Virus record (IMG/VR): IMGVR_UViG_3300036846_001606
Span: 1 to 37,690 of that record
Strand: one strand, 5' to 3'
From: a virus
Length of the DNA: 37,690 bases
The translations under genes and the position numbers were made by a program. Shown piece after piece: positions 30,704 through 37,690 of the stretch (position 1 is the first letter of the stretch; every line of letters starts with the position of its first letter). The notes below the pieces were generated by a model. That model worked only from the letters and a program-made list of their open reading frames with translations. It had not been told where the DNA came from and did no database searches.

Positions 30704-31198
30704 TCAGCCGCCCGACGGCCCGGACGAGCCTGGCGTAGGGCTCGGCGCGCCGTTCGAGTAGAGCGCGTTGACCGAGCGCAGATCGTTCACCGAATTCTCG
30801 ACGTTGCCGACGATCTCCGTCGTCGTCGCCATCTCGCCCTGCAGGTTGGCCATCGCGGCCTCGAGCCGCGTGGCGAGCGCGTCGGCGTCGGCATCGAGCG
30901 ACCTGAGCCCGCCCATCAGCCGGGCGAGGCCGCTACCCTTTTGCGACATGGTGGTTTTTCCCAGTGTTGCGGCCGGCTGGCCGTGCGCCGCGATGATCGC
31001 CAGTGCCGCCTGCGCGGCCCGCTCGACCGGGTGACCGTCGAACGGCGCCGTCGCCATCGCGAACGGCGTGCCGTCGGCGTGCCAGCCCGCGAAGGTGAGA
31101 ACCTGGTGGCTGTCCTTGTAGGCGAGGCCGGCGTGGGTGAGGCGCAGAACGCCCTTGCCGGCCGCCATGAACGCGCTGCGGATCGCCTCGATGCTCAT
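30704..31198 (-). CDS. Unknown phage protein (164 aa)
   Basis: A 164-residue protein. Residues 1-75 contain AFMAAGKGVLRLTHAGLAYK and SHQVLTFAGWHADGTPFAMA, a compact alpha/beta part. Residues 84-140 are helical (RLMGGLRSLDADADALATRL; EGEMATT-like segment, NVENSVNDLRSVNALYS), and the tail is Pro/Ser/Gly-rich. No domain is recognised. It lies upstream of terminase on the same strand. A decayed 3' end of the 186-residue gene lies about 100 bases before it, which suggests these two genes were adjacent before the two-TM cargo entered. Confidence 0.6.
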   Translation of the reverse strand: MSIEAIRSAFMAAGKGVLRLTHAGLAYKDSHQVLTFAGWHADGTPFAMATAPFDGHPVERAAQAALAIIAAHGQPAATLGKTTMSQKGSGLARLMGGLRSLDADADALATRLEAAMANLQGEMATTTEIVGNVENSVNDLRSVNALYSNGAPSPTPGSSGPSGG

Positions 31199-31296
31199 CG
31201 GGCTAGCTCCGGACGCGCGAATAACACTCTGCACTAAATGCCATCTCACGCCGGCGCGAGGGGGCGCAAGCGTCCTCGGCGTTTGTCCCCGTATTC

Positions 31297-31345
31297 ACCG
31301 CAGCTACCGCGCGAATCGCATGAGGCCGTGGCGCAGGTTAATCGT
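31297..31345 (-). pseudogene. 3'-end remnant of the 186-residue gene
   Basis: The plus-strand sequence TTCACCGCAGCTACCGCGCG and its extension to 31345 match 33311-33360 in about 40 of 50 positions, with one indel. In minus-strand translation this is NLRHGLMRFAR against NLRYGLNAIARRLR in the intact gene. The remnant has a stop in place of one Arg. Confidence 0.5.
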
Positions 31346-31376
31346 TGACTGGCTGACGCCGCCTACTGTGGCGGCC

Positions 31377-31625
31377 TCATTGCCCGGTGAGAATTGCGAC
31401 TGCCGCCTTGCGAATTAGCTCGGGATCGCGCTGGCCATCGGCCAGCTTGATAACCAGCTTGACGACGTTCTCGCGCGAGTGGGAAGCGGTACCTTCCCCA
31501 AGTTCAATTCCCGCTACAACGAGCGGATGGCCCTTGGCGTTGACGACACCGAGCGCATGGCGCGCGCGATCAAGGGCGCAGCCGGCAAGCGGCTCACATA
31601 TCGTCACCCTGGTACGGCGGAACAA
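31377..31625 (-). CDS. Possible small early protein (about 82 aa)
   Basis: The reading frame continues upstream to 31739, but that part would encode through a terminator hairpin, so a TTG at 31623-31625 or a GTG near 31605 is more plausible. The C-terminal half looks protein-like (ENVVKLVIKLADGQRDPELI). No family is recognised. An opposing plus-strand frame exists, so this gene is uncertain. Confidence 0.35.
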   Translation of the reverse strand: MFRRTRVTICEPLAGCALDRARHALGVVNAKGHPLVVAGIELGEGTASHSRENVVKLVIKLADGQRDPELIRKAAVAILTGQ

Positions 31626-31692
31626 GGCTTGAGCGAGCAATTTGGCAACTGCGCCGGCTATTGGCGCGGCTGGATCACGGGTGACGGGGAGC

Positions 31693-31727
31693 AAAAACAA
31701 AGAAGCCCGGCTGTGCCGAGCTTCTTT
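31693..31727 (-). terminator. Terminator downstream of the two-TM gene
   Basis: On the minus strand, AAAGAAGCTCGGC-ACA-GCCGGGCTTCTTT is followed by GTTTTTGC. It has eight perfect outer pairs with one inner mismatch. It lies about 130 bases past the stop of the AT-rich gene. Confidence 0.75.
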
Positions 31728-31853
31728 CAAGGGCTTCAACCGCTGGTCTCTTCACCTGAGTGAGGCATGGTCAGACTCCCGTGTCCTGCGATTATCTGTT
31801 GGTTCCATGTGCATCCATATAGGTTCACAAACCGCTAACGGCTAGTGCCTTTT

Positions 31854-32771
31854 TCACACGGGTTCCAAGGGAATATAGACGGCGATCCGTTCTCCCGGCG
31901 AGACCCCTTGGACAAGGGGAAACGCCACCGGCTGGTTATACAACAAGACTCGGGCCTCACCGTCAATCTCAATTCTCGCGTTTTGGTCGCATTGGCTAAC
32001 GATCTCCATCGAGAACTGTTCCAGGACCCGTTTGGGGCGGAAAGACTGGGGTTGTCCTATCTTAATCCAAACTTGAAATTCAGTTGAGAAGGTTACAGAA
32101 CCAGCTGGAGGTATTATGATATGGACATCGGAAGTAAATCCCTCCTTCTGTATTATCAGTGGATTTGTCACGGTCTCATTAGAATCTAGACGGATAGAAG
32201 TAACTCTTCCGATTTCTGGAGGAATCTTATCGCCGTAATCATCATTTTTGATGGATACTGTGCTTGAATCGGAGTAGGAAATGTCCGGAAATAGATTAAA
32301 TATCTCGTATTCGGACTTGATTCTCACCTTGTAACACTCAAGATTAGGATCGTAAGTCTCAAGAACAACTCGCCGTTTTGCAGTTTTAGCATAAGCAGAT
32401 AAGCGAGAAATGACGTCTTTATTATATTTCATTACTGCATCTGGCACGTGAGCTCGGCCGAACATTATTCTAATTCTCTCGTCGATCCCCTCGTTCATGG
32501 GATTCCTGAGACTAATTATTGTAATAATTCCACCAACTATAGTAAAGAACAGAAGTTCACCCGTCCATGCGGCCAGGATTTCCCTGAGAATTTCTTCATG
32601 GAACTGGCCGCCTTGCCAAAATAGCCAGTCTCGAGAAATGTACATCACAACGGTTGTAACAAACCACCCAACAACTAATGCGCCCATTACGAGAAGTACG
32701 CGTCTCTCAAGCCATCCGAAGCGTCGAAACCAACTAGCGACGCCTCTGGCAGCTTTTGTCAGCTTACTCAT
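31854..32771 (-). CDS. AT-rich two-TM protein, unknown
   Basis: A 305-residue protein. TM1 is at about 25-45 (VLLVMGALVVGWFVTTVVMY) and TM2 at about 70-88 (TGELLFFTIVGGIITIISL), with a charged loop between. The large soluble part (90-305) is mainly beta (YDPNLECYKVRIKSEYEIF; SDVHIIIPPAGSVTFSTEFQ). No enzymatic motif is visible. Base composition is clearly AT-richer than all phage neighbours, so it was probably transferred from elsewhere. It has its own terminator and is flanked by the intact and decayed ends of the 186-residue gene. A membrane-anchored sensor or exclusion protein is possible, but the sequence does not show it. Confidence 0.75.
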   Translation of the reverse strand: MSKLTKAARGVASWFRRFGWLERRVLLVMGALVVGWFVTTVVMYISRDWLFWQGGQFHEEILREILAAWTGELLFFTIVGGIITIISLRNPMNEGIDERIRIMFGRAHVPDAVMKYNKDVISRLSAYAKTAKRRVVLETYDPNLECYKVRIKSEYEIFNLFPDISYSDSSTVSIKNDDYGDKIPPEIGRVTSIRLDSNETVTNPLIIQKEGFTSDVHIIIPPAGSVTFSTEFQVWIKIGQPQSFRPKRVLEQFSMEIVSQCDQNARIEIDGEARVLLYNQPVAFPLVQGVSPGERIAVYIPLEPV

Positions 32772-33089
32772 CGGCTCATCCCTCCCCGAACGGGAGGTAA
32801 TCTAGATGGTTGCTGCCTTAAGGCAATACAAATCAAGCGCGACTAGGTTTGCGCCTCTCTTTGCGTTTCGCCTTTGCGCCCGGCCAGTCTGCGACACCAG
32901 TTCGGGCACCGAGCATTGCTCAGCGGGCCATGGAAAGAGGCCAGTACCCCTTCTTTCTGCGCCGCCGTAGCGACGGCGCCGGCGGCTTCTTGGCGATTGA
33001 GACCGGGGGGCGGCCTTCGGCTACGCCGGCCGGGCAGGGGGCGCGGTACGCAAGCGACCTGTGAGGGAATTTCGGCTCCGATTGCAGAG
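32772..33089. other. Intergenic region with dispersed repeat
   Basis: I see no convincing gene. Bases 32930-33065 have GGCGATTGAGACCGGGGGGCG and GCCGGCCGGGCAGGG, which I recall as a common intergenic segment in Rhizobiales genomes. The 32772-32930 part probably carries the promoter of the AT-rich gene. Confidence 0.4.
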
Positions 33090-33317
33090 TCAACATCGTA
33101 CCGCTAGACGCGTTCCCATGTTGCGTCCTCCGCTTCTGCCGCCCGGCTTCGTCCGGCCGTGCCAGCCATCGCCGGTGGCGGCGCCGCCGGTCGGGCCGGG
33201 TTGATTCCACGAGATCAAGCACGGTTCCGCCTCCTGGTGAGGCGCGACGGCAATCCCGTGCGCGCCCTCGAGGCCCGGTTCGCCCCCCGCATCCACCGCC
33301 GCCCCCCCCCAATTCAC
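33090..33317 (-). CDS. Possible Gly-rich small protein (75 aa)
   Basis: A GTG start overlaps the stop of the 186-residue gene as GTGA. The product is Gly-rich with little secondary structure (NWGGAAVDAGGEPGLEGAHG; NQPGPTGGAATGDGW). The coupling supports it, the composition does not. Its 3' part runs into the AT-rich gene's intergenic zone. Confidence 0.35.
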   Translation of the reverse strand: MNWGGAAVDAGGEPGLEGAHGIAVAPHQEAEPCLISWNQPGPTGGAATGDGWHGRTKPGGRSGGRNMGTRLAVRC

Positions 33318-33874
33318 CGCAACCGTCGCGCAATCGCATTGAGCCCGTAGCGCAGGTTCGCGATCTCGGCCGGCTCGACCGCCGCGATCGGCGGGTCCTC
33401 GATGCAGAGGCGGTAGACCGCGGCGTTGACCCGCGCGCCGATGCCGATCTCGCGGCCGCAATCGAGCAGGGTGCGGCGCAGGTCGGCGAAGCGGCGGCGC
33501 ACCGCCAGCACCACGTCCTCGGCCGGATCCGCCCGCGTCGGCCGCGACGCCAGGCCGCCCGGCCACGGCATCGGAAGGCCCATGATCTCGGCGTGGTGAA
33601 ACACGGTGGCGATGTAGGCCTGCGCCGCGTTGTACTGGTCGGCCGAGACGGCGCCCGGATCCGTCGGGCAGAGCTGCCAGCGCCGATGCAGGATGCCGAG
33701 CGTGGTGCCGTTGAGCGCGTTGAGCGCATCGTCGGGATCGGCGCCCGCCTTGATGCGCTGCGCCCTGGCGGTCGCGACGATCTCGGCCGGGCTCTCGCCG
33801 CGGCTGCGCCCGCGCGCGTCGCGCTTGCGATCGGGCATTCGCGGCCGCCCGCGGCGTTTGAGTGCAAACCGCAT
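33314..33874 (-). CDS. Unknown phage early protein (186 aa)
   Basis: A 186-residue protein. The N-terminus is very basic (RFALKRRGRPRMPDRKRDAR). A helical middle follows (DPDDALNALNGTTLGILHRR; QYNAAQAYIATVFHHAEIMG), and the C-terminus is VEPAEIANLRYGLNAIARR. It may bind nucleic acid through its Arg/Lys-rich start. The start at 33874 is chosen; the extension to 33952 overlaps the next gene and is low-complexity. It lies between the replication genes and the terminase block. A fragment of its 3' end is duplicated at 31297-31345. Confidence 0.65.
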   Translation of the reverse strand: MRFALKRRGRPRMPDRKRDARGRSRGESPAEIVATARAQRIKAGADPDDALNALNGTTLGILHRRWQLCPTDPGAVSADQYNAAQAYIATVFHHAEIMGLPMPWPGGLASRPTRADPAEDVVLAVRRRFADLRRTLLDCGREIGIGARVNAAVYRLCIEDPPIAAVEPAEIANLRYGLNAIARRLR

Positions 33875-33948
33875 GATCTTCCCCCATTGTTTGCCGCGGC
33901 CAGCCGCTCGGCAGCCCTTGCGGCGAGTTGATCTGCCGCTGCGATCAG

Positions 33949-34842
33949 TCACGTGACGGATCGCGGGTCACTGGGCGGCCATCGCGAATCGAGCCACCAC
34001 CCGTTGCGACCGGCCGGCAGTTGATTGCCTCCCGTCGAGGCCAGATGCCCGGCCCATGCGGCAGCCTCCGGGCTTTCCGCGGCCACGAAAACCTTTCCGC
34101 CAATGCGCGTACCGGTCATGTCGGCGGATTGCTCCGGCTCTCCGAAGCCGTCGAACCGCCGTTGCGCGATGAAGCGCACCGCGTGCACGGTCGGGTGATC
34201 GGGTCTCGCGCGCAGCCACGCGGCGTAGCGCGGCACGGCGGCGATCGCCGCCGCCTGCTCCGCGTCGGTCAATTTTCGCCAGGCTTTCCAGGCCTCTTCC
34301 TTCGACATCACCGGCGTTCGCGGGTACGGCTGCCAGAATTTTTCCTCGAAATCGGCGGCGTAGCGCGCGCCTCGCGCGCGTACGCTTTCTGTCTCCGGCT
34401 TCTGGACTCTGGCGTCTGGAGTCTGGGCCTTATCCTCCCCGCCAACCGCCGCGTTATCGGCGGGGTTAACCCCCGTGTTATCCGGCGCGCGCAAATTAGG
34501 ATTACCGCCCCCCTTGCCGTTGGCGCGGTCCTGATCCGCCTTGACCTTGTCCCGCACCATCCGTCGCGAAACGATCCCGCCGCTCGCGGCCCGATCGAAC
34601 ACGCCGCGCGCTTCCAGCTCGGCGAGCGCCTTGCCCACCTCGTTGACCGGGCGGCCGACCAGCGCCGCGATGGAATTGGTCGGCGTCGCGACGCCGTCGA
34701 TCGTCAGATGTCCGTAGGGCTCGCCCTCGTGCATGTAGGTCATGAGGTCGATCCACAGCCCGCGCGCGGCGAGCGAGCACATGCGCAGGCGCGGGTCGGC
34801 GCGCCAGTCGACCGGATAGAATTTCATCCACGGCCGCGCCAT
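33949..34842 (-). CDS. Replication initiation (O-like) protein
   Basis: A 297-residue protein opening ARPWMKFYPVDWRADPRLRM, the usual start of phage DUF1376-like or O-like replication proteins. A winged-helix-type segment follows (HLTIDGVATPTNSIAALVGR; EVGKALAELEARGVFDRAAS). Residues 110-175 are a charged, disordered linker. The C-terminal part (ADFEEKFWQPYPRTPVMSKE; EEAWKAWRKLTDAEQAAAIA) resembles the helicase-loader-interacting end of such proteins. ATG 34842 is used; ATG 34848 adds two residues. With the HNH and DnaA-like genes it makes a replication block. Confidence 0.7.
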   Translation of the reverse strand: MARPWMKFYPVDWRADPRLRMCSLAARGLWIDLMTYMHEGEPYGHLTIDGVATPTNSIAALVGRPVNEVGKALAELEARGVFDRAASGGIVSRRMVRDKVKADQDRANGKGGGNPNLRAPDNTGVNPADNAAVGGEDKAQTPDARVQKPETESVRARGARYAADFEEKFWQPYPRTPVMSKEEAWKAWRKLTDAEQAAAIAAVPRYAAWLRARPDHPTVHAVRFIAQRRFDGFGEPEQSADMTGTRIGGKVFVAAESPEAAAWAGHLASTGGNQLPAGRNGWWLDSRWPPSDPRSVT

Positions 34843-34882
34843 CAGCATCGTCCCGGCGTGTAGTAGGCATGCGCCGGCGTTA

Positions 34883-35125
34883 TCATGCGCGCCTCGAGCG
34901 CCTGCGTTTGCCCGCCAACGGGCGCCGCGCGCGGGTGCGCATCTGGTTCCTGGCAAGCCGCCGCAGCGAGGCGAGCGCGGCACGCATCCGCGCGAGGTGA
35001 TGGTCGGCAGCGGCCCGCGCGAGCTGGCCCATGCCGACCAGGCGGGGGTAGACCTTCTTGCGCAAGCCGACCTCGCGGCCGACCTCGGCAATCTGCTCGG
35101 AGAGAGGGATTTTCGGCTTGCTCAT
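34883..35125 (-). CDS. Small basic phage protein (80 aa)
   Basis: An 80-residue protein, helical (KPKIPLSEQIAEVGREVGLR; LARAAADHHLARMRAALASL), with a very basic C-terminus. The opening KIPLSEQIAEV is recurrent in phage early regions between HNH and replication genes. No function is known. Its ATG overlaps the HNH stop as ATGA. Confidence 0.65.
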   Translation of the reverse strand: MSKPKIPLSEQIAEVGREVGLRKKVYPRLVGMGQLARAAADHHLARMRAALASLRRLARNQMRTRARRPLAGKRRRSRRA

Positions 35126-35505
35126 GACAGCGCCTCCGCGGCGACGGCGAATGCGACCTTCTCGGCCTTGCTGATGCGCTGCCGCTGATTGGCGCTCTGC
35201 TCGCTCGCGGTCGCCCAGGCGAGATTGCGGCGCGTGTTGTCGAGACTGTCGTTGTCGAGGTGCTCGCCCGTGCGCTCCGGCGGCCGCGGCAAACCCATGC
35301 GGTGGATCAGGATCTCGGTGTGCATGTAGAGGGTGACCTTGCGACCGCCGCGCCGCACGCAGCGCCGCGCATAGATCCTCGTGGCGTACCGAGACGACGA
35401 TCGCTGGAAGGTCCAACGCCATTGCGTCACCCAGGCGTAGTCGCGGGCGTCGACCTTCACCTCGTATTGGCCGCGCGCGCCGATCGGGACGGTGCGGATC
35501 GTCAT
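35122..35505 (-). CDS. HNH endonuclease
   Basis: A 127-residue protein. The N-terminal part (VKVDARDYAWVTQWRWTF) is an AP2/HNH_3-type strand region. The core follows: LYMHTEILIHRM (59-70) and then GEHLDNDSLDNTRRNLAWAT (80-99), the H...DN..N..NL signature. C-terminal SEQSANQR matches free-standing phage HNH enzymes. It cuts or nicks DNA, perhaps as a homing enzyme. The start overlaps the DnaA-like stop as ATGA and the stop overlaps the next start as ATGA, so it is embedded in the replication operon. Confidence 0.85.
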   Translation of the reverse strand: MTIRTVPIGARGQYEVKVDARDYAWVTQWRWTFQRSSSRYATRIYARRCVRRGGRKVTLYMHTEILIHRMGLPRPPERTGEHLDNDSLDNTRRNLAWATASEQSANQRQRISKAEKVAFAVAAEALS

Positions 35506-36044
35506 GCCGAGACCCCCACCTGCTTGCATCGCGCGACCAGCGCCGCGATCTCGGCCGCAGCGTCCGGATCGCGCTGCATCCGCGCGCGCACCACCCGGAC
35601 GGCTACCCGCAGCGTCGAATGATCGCGACCGTTGAAGATCTGCTGCACCACCGAGTAGCGCATGCCGCCCTCGATCAGGCAGAGATAGATCGCGATCTGC
35701 CGCGGCCACGATTGCCGGCGCGTGCGCCCGGCCCCGACCAGCTCGGCCACCGTGATGCCGAAATGCCTGGCGACGATCTCGCGCACCGTCCTGCCATTGA
35801 AGGGTCTGGCATAGGCGTCCGGGTTGCCGACGAACAGCGCGCGCAGCCGCTCGTTGAAGTCCTCCAGCTCGCTCTCCCAGTGCGGACGCAGCGCCCACGG
35901 GGGCGCCAACCGGAGCGCGGGTGCGGCGGGCGGGAGCGCCGGCGCGGCGGGCGGGCCCGCCGATCCCATCAGCCGGTCGCGCGCACCGCGATATCGGGCA
36001 CGCAACTCCGCGGCGCTCCTCGGCGCCTCGACCTTCGCCAGCAT
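35502..36044 (-). CDS. DnaA C-terminal-domain protein
   Basis: A 180-residue protein with no AAA+ ATPase. Residues 1-60 are a Pro/Ala-rich leader. Residues 80-155 form the DnaA domain IV helices: VREIVARHFGITVAELVGAG (87-106), PRQIAIYLCLIEGGMRYSVV (114-133) and FNGRDHSTLRVAVRVV (137-152), which holds the GRDHST DNA-recognition signature. It should bind DnaA-box-like sites, perhaps to start phage replication or to regulate it. GGAGGA lies six bases before the ATG, the best ribosome site in this block. It is the first gene of the overlapping replication operon, so its promoter should lie in 36045-36300. Confidence 0.85.
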   Translation of the reverse strand: MLAKVEAPRSAAELRARYRGARDRLMGSAGPPAAPALPPAAPALRLAPPWALRPHWESELEDFNERLRALFVGNPDAYARPFNGRTVREIVARHFGITVAELVGAGRTRRQSWPRQIAIYLCLIEGGMRYSVVQQIFNGRDHSTLRVAVRVVRARMQRDPDAAAEIAALVARCKQVGVSA

Positions 36045-36189
36045 GTCGGTTCCTCCGTTCTTGCCGCCGACGGCGGCGGCGATCTGTTGTCTGCCTGCCG
36101 TGCGCGCCCGCGCCGCCGGCGCCAGGCGCTCGACCGGGTGACGAGGGCGACGCGGCGAGCGCGGGTCCTCAGACCATTGCCGCCACTGT

Positions 36190-36366
36190 CCGCGGCGGGG
36201 AGAGACGGAGAGCGGGCGCCGCCGGCGCGCGGGCGCGCGGCTTCCCCTCCCCGTCCTCCCCCGCAAGCGGAGAAGCGACGTGAGGCATCAGCGAGATTGT
36301 TTTTGAAGAGGCTCGCCCCGGCGGCGCTTCAATCGCACAAAACCGAGACTAGGATTTCAGCCATCG
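36190..36366. repeat. Dispersed repeat R3 plus R4, right copy
   Basis: Direct repeat of 25905-26106. The R4 part (36301-36366) has GCGGCGCTTCAATCGCACAA and CTAGGATTTCAGCCATCG, about 80% identical to 26041-26106. It lies upstream of the replication operon. The 36045-36562 gap has this repeat, probably a promoter for the DnaA-like gene, and no gene that I can support. Confidence 0.7.
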
Positions 36367-36562
36367 CGCAGTTCGAACGCGAATGCAAGCGAAAGAAAAA
36401 AGCGCTCCCGTTATTCCCGTTCGCCGTCCGAAAGCGCGTCCCTACGCGGCTTGCGCGGAAGAACGTCCTCCGCCGGCGAGCCTCCGAGCCGCCGCCTCGA
36501 TCGACGGACATTCGGCGATCGCGATCAGCCTACTCCGGCATCGACCACTCCTCCGAATACGA

Positions 36563-37690
36563 TCATGGCTTGCATTGTTGCGAAGACGCGCCCAACAGCC
36601 GAATCTGTGGGGGATAGACGAGTTGGGACCTTGGCGGCACCCACGTGACCATTGCGATCAACGCGTAGCAACCGTCTTTGCTGAAAGCTACATAACGATT
36701 CGCAAGCGCCACGTTCGGATCGGCAAAGGAGAATCGTTGCAGCTTACGCCCATCAAACCGTACCAAGCCTTCAACTTTCACGCCGTCAGCGCCGTAGACC
36801 GGAAATGCGCAATATCTGTAGCTGGCCGTTACCACTGTTGGCTTAAGATAATTTCGAAGTATCTTTCTGACACCCGTTCTCTCCAACCAATCGTTTCGAC
36901 TTGGTTCGCGTTGATCGAGGATACGAACGCGAACCGTTTCGTCGTCCGATAATGTCGCAATATCTCGGTCTCCGCAGCGTGCTATTTCGTATGCGCCGAA
37001 CTTGGGTGGCTTGACGAAAACCGTCTGTCGCTTCCACTGATGTTGCTCATAACTGTATTTCTCTATCATCTTGTCTTGATCCAGATATGCGACGTTTCCC
37101 TCGAAAAATACATTGTGGCCCTCCGGGTTGACAAAAACCCTCATCTCTCTCAGAAGGTCGGGACCACTCACCAACTTTGGCACTTCACGTAGCGCGATAT
37201 TTCTTCCATCCGACGATAGAAGCGAGCGAATCCCGGCAATCGCTACTGGGTAGTATTGAGAGTACCGATAATGCGAGATTTGCCCACCTCGTACAATGAA
37301 CAGCTCCGCTCCCTTGTCATCCATCTCGTCGCTCAAAGCGGCGACGGTCATGCCGTCCTCGGAACAAGACAACGATCTTTCATCACGATTTTTGGGAAAC
37401 TCGGCTATCGTATGCTCATCCCCATTCAGCTCTTTTTTGACGATCGATGTCTTGTTGGCCGCTCTGTCGTATCGGAAAAAAATGACGGCAGGATTCGCTC
37501 CGTAGCAAAAACGCGCCTCTCCGTAATGCGGAAGATCCCAAATTGTTTGCAAGCGCGGAGGCGGTTCATCGTCCGCAAGTCCATGGCCGGGCCAATGAAG
37601 CGCTACGACACACGCCGCGCTACAACAAAATGTGAGCCACGCTGGATGCCGGTCGCGAAACCTGAAGCAAAGCAATGCGCGCCACATCAT
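36563..37690 (-). CDS. Exported protein with possible propeller fold
   Basis: A 375-residue protein starting at the window edge (ATG 37690, or another start outside). A hydrophobic stretch at about 18-38 (AWLTFCCSAACVVALHW) is a signal anchor or signal peptide. The mature part has repeating short strands with Ser-Asp-Asp turns (ERSLSCSEDGMTVAALSDEM; KFGAYEIARCGDRDIATLSD; NRYVAFSKDGCYALIAMVTW), as in WD/TolB-like propellers. It is AT-richer than the phage genes. It may be the host flank or cargo at the right end. No enzyme motif is seen. Confidence 0.7.
   Translation of the reverse strand: MMWRALLCFRFRDRHPAWLTFCCSAACVVALHWPGHGLADDEPPPRLQTIWDLPHYGEARFCYGANPAVIFFRYDRAANKTSIVKKELNGDEHTIAEFPKNRDERSLSCSEDGMTVAALSDEMDDKGAELFIVRGGQISHYRYSQYYPVAIAGIRSLLSSDGRNIALREVPKLVSGPDLLREMRVFVNPEGHNVFFEGNVAYLDQDKMIEKYSYEQHQWKRQTVFVKPPKFGAYEIARCGDRDIATLSDDETVRVRILDQREPSRNDWLERTGVRKILRNYLKPTVVTASYRYCAFPVYGADGVKVEGLVRFDGRKLQRFSFADPNVALANRYVAFSKDGCYALIAMVTWVPPRSQLVYPPQIRLLGASSQQCKP

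Noticed and set aside
31479-31763. A plus-strand 94-codon frame
   Set aside because: It runs through the terminator hairpin and opposes all neighbours. The minus-strand frame looks slightly more protein-like, but both are weak.
25905-36366. Attachment sites (attL/attR) of the prophage
   Set aside because: The repeated blocks lie inside the phage gene order, resemble dispersed intergenic repeats and have a third partial copy at 17757-17905.

Overview
The window reads as the late region plus part of the early region of a prophage or phage genome carried by a high-G+C alphaproteobacterium, probably Rhizobiales (Bradyrhizobium/Rhodopseudomonas-like). This host guess rests on the codon bias, on dispersed intergenic palindromes of the kind common in those genomes, and on a Bug-type tricarboxylate-transport binding protein. 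Virion genes are: terminase (28634-30437), portal (23551-25824), scaffold (19119-20240), a capsid gene with a frameshift (17923-18877), a head-tail adaptor (15681-16286), a P22 gp10-like stabiliser (11108-12568) and a collar-domain fibre (5862-6848). No tape measure, tail tube or sheath gene is visible, which suggests a short-tailed, podovirus-like particle. No integrase, repressor or att site is visible, so the element may continue outside the window or be a remnant.

Nearly all phage genes lie on the minus strand and read right to left. The order is: replication block (DnaA-C-domain protein, HNH protein, small protein, replication protein, 33.9-36.0 kb); unknown early genes; terminase; portal; three surface-type proteins; small proteins; scaffold; capsid; small virion proteins; adaptor; gp10-like protein; GNAT-like protein and two putative ejection proteins; fibre; holin; GH108 lysozyme; spanins.

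Cargo genes interrupt this order: a class I methyltransferase (2124-2858), an FkbM methyltransferase (4738-5616), a membrane O-acyltransferase (7131-8213), a secreted unknown (12704-13294), a solute-binding protein with two coiled-coil proteins (13375-15508), a secreted PKD-domain protein (26304-28301) with its own terminator, and an AT-rich two-TM protein (31854-32771). Three of the enzymes are plausible surface-glycan modifiers. Several cargo genes sit between a complete phage gene and a decayed partial copy of the same gene: spanin for the methyltransferase, lysozyme for FkbM, fibre for the acyltransferase, the 186-residue protein for the two-TM protein. A GNAT-like gene has a similar remnant without cargo. 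These look like allele-replacement scars that mark where modules entered.

The most unusual signal is a set of REP-like intergenic elements placed exactly at stop/start junctions. Each stays open from an ATG or GTG overlapping the upstream stop to a stop at or within a few bases of the next start. One family (3415-3599 in tandem, 16751-16828, partial at 10957-10972) also brings an AGGAG or GGAG nine bases before the downstream start. They look like translation-coupling spacers that can insert between overlapping genes without uncoupling them.

The left edge (1-498) is a DUF3828-type exported protein on the plus strand. The right edge (36563-37690) is an AT-richer exported protein. Either may be host flank or further cargo.
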